Origin: Sperchopsis tessellata
Taxonomy: Eukaryota; Arthropoda; Insecta; Coleoptera; Hydrophilidae
Length of the DNA: 27,411 nucleotides
Reading direction: 5' to 3'
Assembly (NCBI GenBank): GCA_033557685.1
Contig: JAWQRN010000658.1
Location: forward strand, 1-27,411
A program made the position numbers and the translations under genes. Positions 11,386 through 21,575 of the stretch are shown piece by piece; within the stretch, counting starts at the first letter, position 1; each line of letters starts with the position of its first letter. The notes beneath the pieces were generated by a model. The model was not told the DNA's origin. It ran no database searches and worked only from the letters and a program-made list of their open reading frames with translations.

Positions 11386-12218
11386 TTGTTATAGTTACTA
11401 TTTTTCCTTAATCTTTTTCATCTAATTAGATTCAATTATAATTCAAATGGTCCATTTAATATGTAAAAATACTCCAAATCATTAATACTTCAATTATCTA
11501 AATGATATATTGCAAATTTTGATAGTATATAGTAGTGGTATATTGTTTTCATTTGTAAAATAAATTTCCTACTTTTCAAATTTGTGCAAGTAACTTATGA
11601 TGGAACTGTTGTGGTTGTTTTTGTTTACATTCCTGGCATTGTTAATTTTCAAGTAAAAGGTAGTGTACTGGTTATACATTAATTAAGACGACATATTTCG
11701 ATAATGTAATTTACATGGAGTTTCAGAAGAAAGATTTTAAATTATATTCAATTGACAAATTATATAATAAAATATTTAGTTTAAAACATGACAAAGTAGG
11801 TAAATATAATTTAGTTCTGTTGAGTTGTTCTTTTTGTTTGACTTTATTAAATTGTTTGTTTCTCATTTTCGTGTTACATGAAAATAAAAAAAGAAGAACA
11901 ATAAAATAGGTAAACATAGTTAAAAAAATAATAAGTCAGTTTGGGTAAAAATTCATTCAAGATTTTCTACTTAACAAAATTTAAATGAAATCAAAACAAT
12001 ATCAGAAACCGGGAATAGAAGCTATGCATCTACAGATACTGGTTTAATTGTCTGTGCTAGGAACATTCAATATATTGCCATATATAGTACATTTTTAAGG
12101 ATGCCAACCATGATTGTTGTTCTAAGACTGTCAAGAAATTTTCAATGGTAATACTAAAGAGCGTCCGTATACAGGCATATAGAAACATAGACATCTCAAT
12201 GATAGCGGAATATTTACC
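11386..12218. other. AT-rich spacer, no gene seen
   Basis: Open frames on both strands at about 11,715-11,917 overlap each other and consist mostly of F, L, K, N and Y. This is typical of AT-rich non-coding DNA. Nothing else is recognised. Confidence 0.4.
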
Positions 12219-12268
12219 TATATGTATATGCATATGTATATATATATATATAAATATAAATATATACA

Positions 12269-12310
<42 letters not shown>

Positions 12311-12311
12311 C
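12219..12311. repeat. TA dinucleotide microsatellite (interrupted)
   Basis: An imperfect TA tract with occasional C, G and A interruptions, purest at about 12,271-12,303. Open frames reading through it on both strands (alternating I and Y) are artefacts of the repeat. Confidence 0.95.
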
Positions 12312-13460
12312 AGAAACTAGAACTATTATACACAGATGCTGAGATTTATTGTGTAAAAAGTTATTGATCAGAAAATATGTACTTAAGTATGTTAAATTAA
12401 CAATACTCCTATTTATTTATTCATATAAAAATAATTGTATAGATCGATCATGGCATAAATTAATTGTATCTTTTTGAACACCTGCATAGAAAAATTATGT
12501 GAAATAAATGCTTAGTAGTTTAGTCCATAGTTTATACAGTGTATGCTAAATTTAAAAGCAGTATTAATGTTTAGATTTAGTGTTGGGCTAGGTATTTTTT
12601 ATTACAGCAAAATATTCAGAGTTGGCAACTGTCCATTTTCTCCAAAATAGCCGCGTCAGGCAAAATTAAAAAAGTACACAGTGTGTAAACAGATGTGTCT
12701 ATGATTCAATAAATGTTACATTGAGAATAAAATAAAAAGTTACAAGCTAATTTAACTATGTTAGATTTGCAAAGTGCATTCATTGTAGTGGAATACTCCA
12801 TAATCAACGGTTACTTGGGTAGGTAATTAATGATTAAATTAACATACTCCTGACACTCTTATAATTTTCTAATGCCGCTGGCTTATAACATGATACTATT
12901 TATTTTCTACATGATAATTTTCTAAACTCACAAAAGCAAATGGTTTGTAAATATGTGCCAGCAGTATTATCTGGTTTCATTCAATTATAAATAATTTACG
13001 CCCATTGTATTCTCCGACATTCGCAGATAAGTAGAAGGTCACAGCAGCTTACATGTATATCTGCATTCTATGAAATAGGTGTAGAGTTCTTAATATTATT
13101 GCTCATTCAATGTTGTTATTGCTCTGTTAAAACAAAATACCTTGTCTCAAAATGCAGTGCCTTGATCGTTGGAAATTTTATGAAGTGAGTACTTACTGCT
13201 TAGCTACCTAGTTTTATTTTATTAACATTCAAATTACACATATATCTATAGCCATATGGGAAACATGTAATATATTTTCCAGAAATATATTCTGCTCTTA
13301 TCTACATTCTGAGGCACTAAAAATTAGACCAATTTCAGTATCAGGTACTTTAATAAATGCAACACATTAATTTTAAGCTCTTAGAACAATCTGTTTCAGA
13401 TAAAGTTTCAAACGGTCAGTATGAAAGTCGTTTACGCAATTAAGATGGGTTATTAAGTTT
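12312..13460. other. AT-rich spacer between two TA microsatellites
   Basis: No coding sequence, RNA gene or transposon motif was recognised in this stretch of about 1.15 kb. Confidence 0.4.
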
Positions 13461-13491
13461 GATATATATATATATATATATATATATGTAG

Positions 13492-13551
<60 letters not shown>

Positions 13552-13562
13552 TTTATATATAA
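13461..13562. repeat. TA dinucleotide microsatellite
   Basis: About 100 bases of nearly pure TA, interrupted by single G or C bases (GTAGA near 13,488, TACATA near 13,503, TGTA near 13,541). It is longer and purer than the tract at 12,219. It can extrude as a cruciform and is likely to vary in length between individuals. Confidence 0.95.
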
Positions 13563-13696
13563 TGCTCTGCTCTACCCACATTTTAAGCAATCAATATGTG
13601 GAATTTCCTTTTCATCCCAGCAAACTGAGAGGTGGAGCATAGGAAATTTGGTTTATTTTTATAAAGTATATACATATTGATATTAATAATTGCATT

Positions 13697-14160
13697 CAAT
13701 AACAAGAAATTAATTCTGCTAATCTTCCCTCCGTATCATCTCTCCATTGTACCTTTTTTCTCTTGTCTATATATTTTTTTCTTATTTCAGCATACATTGT
13801 GTGCCTCTCTCCTTTTGTTTTGATTTTCGGCAACTTTTATCTTGTTTTGCTTTGCAATATTTTATCTCTTCTTTCTGTTGCTCATGTATCTCTCTGCATT
13901 AATTATTCTACCAATGTATTTTACTCCCAGAACCTCCCCTGCTGCTCTGTGTAAAGTATCTTTTATTTCTTGTCATTTATTCTATATATTGATTAATAAT
14001 ATTTCCTTGGTCTTATTTTGGTATTTAGGATTTGTTCCTTTTTGTTTCAATGCTTCCAGTTTATATAATTTACTTGTTCTTTCCTGCTTACAATTTATTT
14101 TTTTATTATTTTTTATATTATCTAGAATATTCAATCTTACATTCAACATAAACAGAAATC
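13697..14160 (-). mobile_element. Probable LINE ORF2 linker fragment between endonuclease and RT
   Basis: The plus strand is T/C-rich and shows hydrophobic open frames, but the minus strand looks more like decayed coding sequence. It reads LEALKQKGTNPKYQNK, then IKDTLHRAAGEVLGVKYIG, then VAENQNKRREA, and after a frameshift TMYAEIRKKYIDKRKK followed by VQWRDDTEGRLAELISCY and a stop. An A-A-x-E-V-L-G block followed by a long K/R/E-rich helix with Y-A-x-x-R-K is typical of the region linking endonuclease to RT in non-LTR retrotransposons. There are at least two stops and one frameshift. No RT follows on the 3' side (toward 13,600). The identification rests on pattern memory only. Confidence 0.45.
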
Positions 14161-14164
14161 TTAC

Positions 14165-15290
14165 ATAGAAAGCATATATTAATAAATTAGATGGCAGGAT
14201 TTTGGAGGATTTTGCTAAGCTATCTTCAGGTTTTCCTGGAGATAAGCGTGTGTTGGCTTTACTTTTTACACGTAGCTTTTAAAAGTGCTAAGTATAGACA
14301 AACATGGAACTCTCAAAAGTGCTAGTCATAGAATAAATGTAAATCCGTGATGTACCGACTTGTATATGTCTTGGTGGGAGAGGATCTAGGCATTGCATAT
14401 CTCTTGTGGAAATTTCGCATAGGTTCGATAAAATATATTTCCAAGATGATGCAAGTGGAAACCTATTTTCACGATTCAGATTTTCAAGATGTTTATATAT
14501 TTTGATGGACTCTCTTATTATTCTGAGAATTTGTATGTCCATGAAAAGAATGTTGTGTCCTGATTCTAATTTAAGTTTCACTAATTAATAGATATATAGC
14601 AATTTGTTTGAGACGGGTGTACCTCTCGTGTTCTCTACAGAGAGTGGAGATCATTCTTATTGTCTGACTTATGTATACTAAGCAATATATACATGGAATT
14701 CTATATATTTCAGTGGATTTCAGGGAAATTTAATCCTTCGAAGATGAAAGGATTTTGCTGATTTTCATTAAACGTCGGAAAATAATCTTGAAAGAATATT
14801 TGCGGAGTAATCGTGCTATCTTCTCTGTCTCCTTGTGCACTTATAGCAAGTAAACGTACCATCCAGTTTCTGGTTAGAAGGAACAGGATTTTTAAAATGC
14901 TGGGTGGCCCTTTCTATAACCGATGATTTGTACCCGTTGGCCATGAGAGTATATTTGTTCTTACTAAGTTCTTTGGATAAAGTATAATTTTCTGATAATT
15001 TATATGAGGAGTGGTGTGCAGATGTGGCATGGAACTACCTTGCGATGTACTGGATAGACTGAATGGCCCAGTGTGCCATTAGCACGCCATACAGCAAGGA
15101 AGTTCAGGGAACGCCCCAAAAATTAATGTGTCTTAGAAAATTATCAAGAGTGTACAAACTATAAGGTTATAATTCAAAAGTGTCATCCACATACCTAAAT
15201 CAATATTTAGACTTCAGGAGAGCATATGCTAAAACTTCTTGTTCGAAAGCTACGTCCTGAATTAAACCTATCTTATGTTATTAAAACTGT
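14165..15290 (-). mobile_element. Penelope-like retroelement remnant (RT plus GIY-YIG endonuclease)
   Basis: Read on the minus strand this is the 3' half of a Penelope-like element. These elements pair a telomerase-related RT with a C-terminal GIY-YIG endonuclease. The RT catalytic box reads FRYVDDTFEL (YVDD at 15,182-15,193), preceded by DVAFEQEVLAYALLKSKY. Next come NFLRHINF, then SLLYGVLMAHWAIQSIQYIA and FHATSAHHSSYKLSEN. These match the family's block after the palm, which ends in a G-H-x-V-Y-R-K-x-T-H-T-D-x-Y-L-H-x-x-S-x-H-H pattern. Next is KNKYTLMANGYKSSVIERAT. The endonuclease follows as EIYRIPCIYCLVYISQTIRM and REHERYTRLKQIAIYL, where GIY has become EIY and YIG has become YIS. After a frameshift the tail reads ESGHNILFMDIQILRIIRES and NLNRENRFPLASSWKYI. 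A CTGAAGATAGC motif at about 14,213-14,226 lies in the 3' untranslated region. Several stops and frameshifts make it inactive. The start of the RT fingers is missing. Confidence 0.88.
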
Positions 15291-17389
15291 ATAGACAAAA
15301 ACCAGTCTAAAGGCTGCAATTGCTATCTAACACATTCTATTCTTTTTGTGAATAAGTTATATGATTGTATTTTATGTCTTTAGCTTTTATAATATCATAT
15401 TGGCTATTTTATATTAGGATAATGACAAATTTTCCTTATAATATGTTTATACTTTTAATTAGCAGCAAAATGGTTTATGTAAATCTGATGACAAAGTTGA
15501 TATTTGTATTGATCCATGACAATAAAATATCTATACTATTTCAATATCTATGGTATCTTTAGATAAATTGAGTTACTCCTAAAGCTGGATTTTGCTTGGC
15601 CAGTAGTTGAAATGATAGATTGGCACATATACATATCTGCAGTCTGTGCTATCTAAAATGCAATTTTAATCCAAGTGAGGAAGAGCTGTTCTCAAACAAA
15701 GTGCATGGATTAACTGGTCCTTTTCTGTAAAGTCTTCTTTAGTACATTTTATACAAATAACAGTATATGTATGTGTATTCATGTTAATCATATAAACAAA
15801 TACAATGACAATGTATACTGAAATATACAATCTACAAATGAAAGTTCTTTTTGATAAATATTATTGTTATCATAGATAATATTTCACAACTGAGAGCTTT
15901 AGAAATGATTAATGATAACACTAACTTGCTTTGGTTTAGATTAGTTCATTTAGAAAGCTGCTGAAAAGCCCCCCTCTGCATAGTTGGATGTATGAATAAC
16001 AGCAAAAAAACATGCCATAGTATTTTAGCTTTGTATTGCTTTGCTTATGTAATCTTTTCCAGAGAAAATGCTTGCTATATGGCTTCAAATGATAAGATTA
16101 GAATAATTCTTTCGTATAATATGTTTTACACAATAACTTTTTCAACAATGTAAGTCGGTTTTTTTTTAAAACTATCACATATTTATTGTTCATTGACTTT
16201 TTAAGATATGTATCTGTCAGGTTAAACAAACAAGAACCAGACATGTTGCAAAAGATGCAGCAAGCAATACTCTTCAAGATTTTAAAGTTTTAAGAATAGG
16301 TGTTTATTGATAAAATGTTTTGATGTTTCTGATTCAATATTACTTTTATAAATATTATCCAGACCTTCTAAAGTTAGAAATATTTTTAGCTTGAATGAAC
16401 TATACATATTTAAATGTGGTTACAAGTGCTGAGCAAGACATTCATTTTAGAACTCTATCTTTACAAACAGACAATATAAATATGCCACTAATATTTGGAG
16501 GTACAAGAGAAAACTATGTGACTGTAACTCCAAAGTTTACAAAAAAATGTGCAGTGTCCTTAATCATGTATAGTATTCTTGCTGTATATGTTGAATAATT
16601 TGTAATAATTATCCAGTATTAGTAGGATAATTGAAAATGATAAATCCACTTTCAAAAACAAAGGTGATTACATATTACCCTTTTCTATAATTGATGAAGC
16701 AGTCTGCTGATTTGCCTCTGTTATTGCACCTTAACATAAAGAACATATCCTGTAATAAGGTGCAAACATTACAAATTTTCTGCAGTTAAATCATATTAAG
16801 ATAATAGCAAACAGGATCAACATTTTAAAAGTCAATACTCTAGTTAATTCAATTATTTACAAAATTGTTTTCATGTCCCTATGTACCTAGATCTACAGTT
16901 AAATTGTTTTATCCCTCACTTGCTTAGGACTTTTGATTTTACATAAAAAAGACTTGGTGTTTTTAGTGTAATTTTATTTTTTTTTCTTAATCAGAGGTAT
17001 AATTAAGACCGTTAAAACAATTACTATGCACCATTGTTATTGTTTGATATGTAAATTCATAGTAAATTTAAACATTATAGTTGATAAGCATTGTAAAAAT
17101 CTGTGTTGTAAAATTCAGATCATAAAACATTGTACATTTCATATAATTTTACAATAAGGAATACACTAACACGTGTAACATCTAATTTTCTTTAAAGACT
17201 AAACATATTATTATAATATTTTTAGATTTGGCAAAAGCATTTGACTGAGGTCCAAATTATAAGTAGATGTTATTGTTATAGAAGTGTTTCCTGTGAATGG
17301 TGTTGCTCAAGACATAAAATCTTCCTTAAACAGTATACTACATAATACGATATTTAAACTTTGTGCACTTTTTGTTTCGAACTACTACA
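15291..17389. other. AT-rich region upstream of the FAM13 candidate first exon
   Basis: No gene is recognised. Open frames at 15,365-15,562 and 16,395-16,598 carry no family motif. The region just before 17,390 would contain the promoter or 5' UTR if the candidate first exon is right, but no clear TATA box or initiator can be singled out in such AT-rich DNA. A LINE-like RT scrap is at 17,222. Confidence 0.4.
17222..17263 (+). mobile_element. Possible LINE reverse transcriptase motif A scrap
   Basis: One frame reads LDLAKAFD followed by a stop. This is a good match to the D-L-x-K-A-F-D block around the first catalytic Asp of non-LTR reverse transcriptases. No other RT block could be read in the flanks. 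Eight residues is short, but this motif is specific enough to mention. It lies about 130 bases before the candidate FAM13 first exon. Confidence 0.35.
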
Positions 17390-17452
17390 ATGGCCATAGA
17401 AGATGAAAGAACACTGGAAAGACTATGGAAATCTTTCGTTGATAACTCTTTT
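17390..17452 (+). CDS. FAM13A: Candidate first coding exon of the FAM13-like gene
   Basis: An ATG in a good context (A at -3, G at +4) opens 21 codons, MAIEDERTLERLWKSFVDNS plus F. The exon ends exactly in phase 0 at a donor-like gtaaga (17,453). The next strong acceptor in phase 0 is the start of the long FAM13 exon at 21,576, so the join would be in frame. The L-E-R-x-x-x-S-x-V stretch weakly resembles a short conserved helix near the N-terminus of vertebrate short FAM13 isoforms (LERTIRSAVEQHLF as I recall it), which supports the assignment. Alternatively, a CCATAG just inside the ATG could be an acceptor, making this an internal exon starting at 17,400. Transcript evidence is needed to choose. 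Confidence 0.5.
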
Positions 17453-18342
17453 GTAAGAATTTATTTTTATTTGATATGTAATTAGTAGTTTTAAGAAAAA
17501 CTTTAAATGCCAGTGTCACGGTGAATAACTCTGTGATGTTATGAAAATATTCTATTTTTGCGTAATAGTCTATTTAGAAAGAGGTTTTTAAGTAATCTAG
17601 GTCAGTGATACTGATACTAAAATTAGATTGATTACAATCTGTTGATTGCAATGGTATTTCTATTTATATATTTTTCAATGTATTTAAACAAAAGTTTTCG
17701 TTAGACATGTTTGGTTAACATTAAATGTGTATGCTCGGCCTTAACTAGGTTGAATATGATTTGTTTAATTTTTCTCCTACACAACTTCTTTGTTGGTTTC
17801 TGTATTGCAGGCTTAGAAGTAAGTAAGTAATTTGAATAATAATTTCTGGAGCAAGATGTTTTTAAATATGTATATCGATCATACTTGCTGTATGTCAAAA
17901 AAAAAATCTGTAATTTATCAATTATGTGAAGAAATTATCATAACAGAAGTGACACAGCAATTTCTTAAGCATGACAAGATGGCCTTTCAAATTTTCGATC
18001 TTTGTCAGTTTCGTTGCCATGATACTTAATTTCTTTTTCCCTAAATGGCAACTTCTTTTTTTTTATATATATTTTTAAGAATCAAACGTGCTTCTGCTTA
18101 TGGCTCAGAAAATGGCCATGAATATGTATTCGCAGTCATCTTTCTGTGATTATTTGAGAAATTATTATATGATCTGCTTTCCATTTTAGAAGTACAAATT
18201 TGAATGAACTTAAGGAGGTTATTTAAGATTTTAAAAATATAAATTCATGTAGCATTATTGATGAAATCCCCTTGAAGATAATTTAAATATTTCCCAATTA
18301 TATACTTTTATGAAAATATAATTAATTAATGATTCATTCGTT

Positions 18343-18652
18343 AGCAGGGTTTTCTTTGATTGTTTAAAGACAGCTTTGGTCATTCCACTATAAAAAGGTG
18401 GAAACAAGACCAAAATCACAAATTATCGACCTATATCTTTACTATTAGCCTTTTATAGGATTATTGAGTCACTTGTTAAAGGGAGAGCTATATTATTTTT
18501 GGACAGGTATGATGTACTGTCTGAATCTCAGTATGGTTTTCAAAGGGGTAGATGTATGGGTGATGCGATTTGTTTTCTGCAATCTGTCAAAGGCTTTTGA
18601 CTTAGTGGACCATACCATGTTATTGGAAAAACTTGAGCGTCATAGTTTTTGA
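18343..18652 (+). mobile_element. LINE (Jockey/CR1-like) reverse transcriptase fragment, sense in intron
   Basis: A non-LTR reverse transcriptase piece. It reads FFDCLKTALVIPL, a stop, KGGNKTKITNYRPISLLLAF, IIESLVKGRAILFLDRYDVL and SESQYGFQRGRCMGDAI. After a one-base frame change it continues FCNLSKAFDLVDHTMLLEKL and ERHSF, then a stop. N-Y-R-P-I-S-L-L, Q-x-G-F-x-x-G-x-x-x-x-D-A-I and D/N-L-S-K-A-F-D-x-V-D-H are the conserved fingers and palm blocks of Jockey/CR1-type RTs. In intact relatives about 20-30 residues separate G-D-A-I from the LSKAFD block; here they nearly touch, so an internal deletion has occurred. The FADD catalytic block is absent. It lies in intron 1 of the FAM13-like gene. 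Confidence 0.88.
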
Positions 18653-19739
18653 GAAAAGTGTCATTTATGGGATGGCTGTTCTCGCTTTTTTCCTTCTATT
18701 TTTTAAATTTGATTTTAAGAGATAAGAAATTTTTGGAAAATAATATGGTTAAATTCAAGTTTATCAGTTTGCATTTCACTTCCACTTATTGTATTATTCT
18801 TACTCCCACATGAGTGCTTTAACTAACAAATTGCGGATTAAAATTTTAATCATGATTGGGTATAGAGATATGAAAAGGACATAGAAAAAAATACGAATTT
18901 TATTACATGGGCGTTACTCTAGTAGGCTTCCAATTACATAATATTAAATAATAAAGTTTCAAACATAAACATAGAAAGGATAGACCAAAAATGGTGCAAT
19001 ACAGTGATAAGGCTTAAGAGGCTGCTACATATTACCGAAAAACCTAAAGAATTCACTATGGCAGCTTACTATAGATTATAACATCAGCCTCAATCAGAAT
19101 AAAATCTTATTTATAAACAAAGATGCATACCATGCATACAAATCAACACAATTTTTTGTTACTGGTCCAGAGAAAATCCTCGTTGGATAGAAGAAATTGT
19201 TATGCAACACCCATAGAATTATTAATTGTCATGTCATTGGGCAATTTTTCATTGAAATTGATTTTTATTTATTTATTATGTAAATCTTTTACAAAAGCAC
19301 TATATCCTGACAATCCTCTTGATAGTTGATAGTTTCAGGCAATACTCCTTCAAACCATGGTGTTCATGTAAGGCATGAAAAATTTCCAGGCCGATGATTT
19401 TGTAGTAGGAGGGAGATCGAATGTCGAACTCGGTCATCCAATTTAACTTGCTGAAACTTTTTTCTATGCAGTCACTTAAAAAAGATAATGATAGACCATA
19501 TAATATAGAGGTACTGAAGGCAAGGATTAGAGCTCAGATTTCTTTGATCTGTCAAGATATGTTAAACCATGTGATTAGAAGGGTCAACACATCTTACTTT
19601 AAATTTTTTTCACATAAATAATGACATTTTGTTTTTTTTTGTTATTTTTTTGTACAAATGATTTCCAGAAACATAATTCAGTTATAAAAAATAATAAATT
19701 GCACATTACTAATTAAATAGTAAGTACTTTTAAATACTT

Positions 19740-20400
19740 CAGTATGAAGTGTTCTGGTAGGTTGTTTTAAAGTTTAATAGGTTCTAGACTCTAGTTAATT
19801 TCTTTCTTGGTGATTTTGTTTGGTTTCTCTTGTAAAATGATGGTGGGTGTTGTAATTTCTAATGATGTAATAACATAGTGAGTTTGTTGCAGTTGTATAT
19901 AGCAGATTATATTTATATTTACTATTTTTTTAAATGCTTTTAATTCTGAATGTAAATCCAAAGAGGTTCTTTATGGCTTGGTTTTGGATCAATAATAATG
20001 GTTTCAATCTTTAAATTTTTATATTGTATATTGTCCTCAGGTTTCAGATGCATGGGCAAGTCTTGATTCGATTAGTGCATGGTATAACAAGTTTTACAGT
20101 TTCCTGAATACACCTGCGAGTCGTACAATTTAATGTAATGTAATGTAATGACTCTATTTGCATTTCCCAATTAAGTTGTTTATCTATTAGAAGATCAATT
20201 GCTTCAAGTCTTTATATTTGAATAAATATTTGCTGTTGATCTTATTTTTTGTAGAAGAGTGCCATTATCTGCAAAGAGCATAATTTGTCCATACTTTATG
20301 AAATAATGTACTGGTTATTCATCGAAAATAAACATATGCGACCTTATAAAAATTTAGTACATTCTGCTGTGAGCAAAAAACTCCATTCTTCCTAGAAATG
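19740..20400 (-). mobile_element. LINE reverse transcriptase 3' fragment, antisense in intron
   Basis: Minus-strand reading gives YGQIMLFADNGTLLQKI near 20,240-20,295. This is the RT catalytic block F-A-D-D with the second Asp changed to Asn. After a frame change it gives LEAIDLLIDKQLNWEMQIES, matching the G-x-x-I-D-x-x-L-x-W-x-x-H-I block. Then come LLIQNQAIKNLFGFTFRIKS, matching the L-Q-x-x-A-I-R-x-I-x-G block, and finally RNYNTHHHFTRETKQNHQER, matching the Y-x-T-R tail region of Jockey/CR1-like elements. Several stops interrupt it. It covers the RT part missing from the plus-strand fragment at 18,343, but in opposite orientation, so it is a separate insertion or an inverted piece. Confidence 0.75.
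20129..20150. repeat. Short TAATG tandem repeat
   Basis: About four copies of the pentamer TAATG inside the antisense LINE fragment. It probably arose by slippage after insertion. Confidence 0.8.
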
Positions 20401-21575
20401 TCAAAAGAAATGGGGATAAATAGTAGGCTATCATGGCAACGAAACTCACAATGGTTGCAGTTTTGTAAAGATAATTTTATTCATATAATTAATATCTCCA
20501 AAGTTACAGATTCCAGCCTTTTTTACACGTTAATTTTTACATATTATATTTTGTAGTTTCATAACATTGTTTCCTTATTTTAGTTTTAAGTAGGGAAAAC
20601 TTCTATAGATTTGTATTGGTAATCAGGTATAAAAAGAATGTTAATTCGAGTAATGAGCATAATGCCCTGGGGTGTGAACATTAAGTGTAAGATTATGGGG
20701 CTGTAACAAAACAAAGTAGGTGCTGTTACATGTATAATTCATGAAGTGAAAGCTAAGGATATAAGAGGTAAAAAATAATAGAAGCATTAAAAACGGCTAT
20801 ATAACTGTTGTAGAAATACATATTTAATAAAAACAAAAATCACTCACAATCAGGTGACCGCTATTAACTACAATCCACACATTAAAGGCATTAGTTTATA
20901 CTTAGATACCTATAAATTCAAAAAGGATAGTTATTTACAATGAACTGTAGCGAGACTAAAATTTGGAAACGAGGAGTTACATTGTAATTTTTTTCTTAAC
21001 CTATGTGGTATTCAATTATTTAGATGTAAAAAATATTGAGTTATTTGACAGTAGGTTGTTTTATAACTGCTAATAAAATAAGTTTAGCTAAAAATTCTAT
21101 CCAGTCCATCTTTGTGCTTGTCAGTTTAAATATATGCCAGTGGCATTAATAGTATGTAATTTTATTTTCAGGAAATTTTAATTGATCAAATGTTACCTGA
21201 GACATTTGGTTTATTTAATATTGTGTCATATGCAATGGATTTCATCAATTTATCTAAAAAACAGCAAATTATTGTTATTAGGATATAATTAATTCTAGAT
21301 ATATAAATGTTTATTCGTCAATTAGTCAATTGTTACTAGCAACTGAACTGATATATTAAAGCATTCCATTCGTAGCATGTATAACTTCTGTAATAAATAA
21401 AAGTTGTTTAAGTTCAGTTATGTTAACCAAGGTCATATTCTATTTTTATATACAAAACTGTTTATTTTTACAGTCAATTTAGTTCAGTAATAACTTGGTT
21501 ATATCATTACACATCGTTCAAATAATTGTGCAATGTAAACATGAGTTTTTACTGACAGTATATTTTTGTTTTCAG
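20401..21575. other. 3' part of FAM13 intron 1
   Basis: Mostly non-coding. One spot is exon-like: a strong acceptor (TTTTATTTTCAG ending at 21,171) is followed by 38 open codons, EILIDQMLPETFGLFNIVSY onward, before TAA at 21,286. This could be an alternative terminal exon or chance. The true acceptor for the long exon is TTTTTGTTTTCAG ending at 21,575. Confidence 0.4.

Noticed and set aside
12057..12342. Open frames on both strands through the TA microsatellite
   Set aside because: The I-Y alternation is produced by the repeat itself.
13763..14168. Overlapping hydrophobic plus-strand frames (63 and 108 codons) that look like a small membrane protein
   Set aside because: Two overlapping frames with the same F/L/S-rich character are shadows of a lysine-rich minus-strand LINE-like sequence; poly-T/C composition explains the hydrophobicity.
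16395..16598. 67-codon plus-strand frame upstream of FAM13 exon 1
   Set aside because: No donor in a useful phase was noticed and there is no similarity to FAM13 or RhoGAP blocks.
21495..21575. ATG at 21,495 as the start of a 416-residue protein
   Set aside because: The first 27 codons are hydrophobic intron sequence ending in a pyrimidine tract plus CAG acceptor; FAM13-like sequence starts exactly after it. The 3' end of that frame likewise runs past a gtatgt donor.
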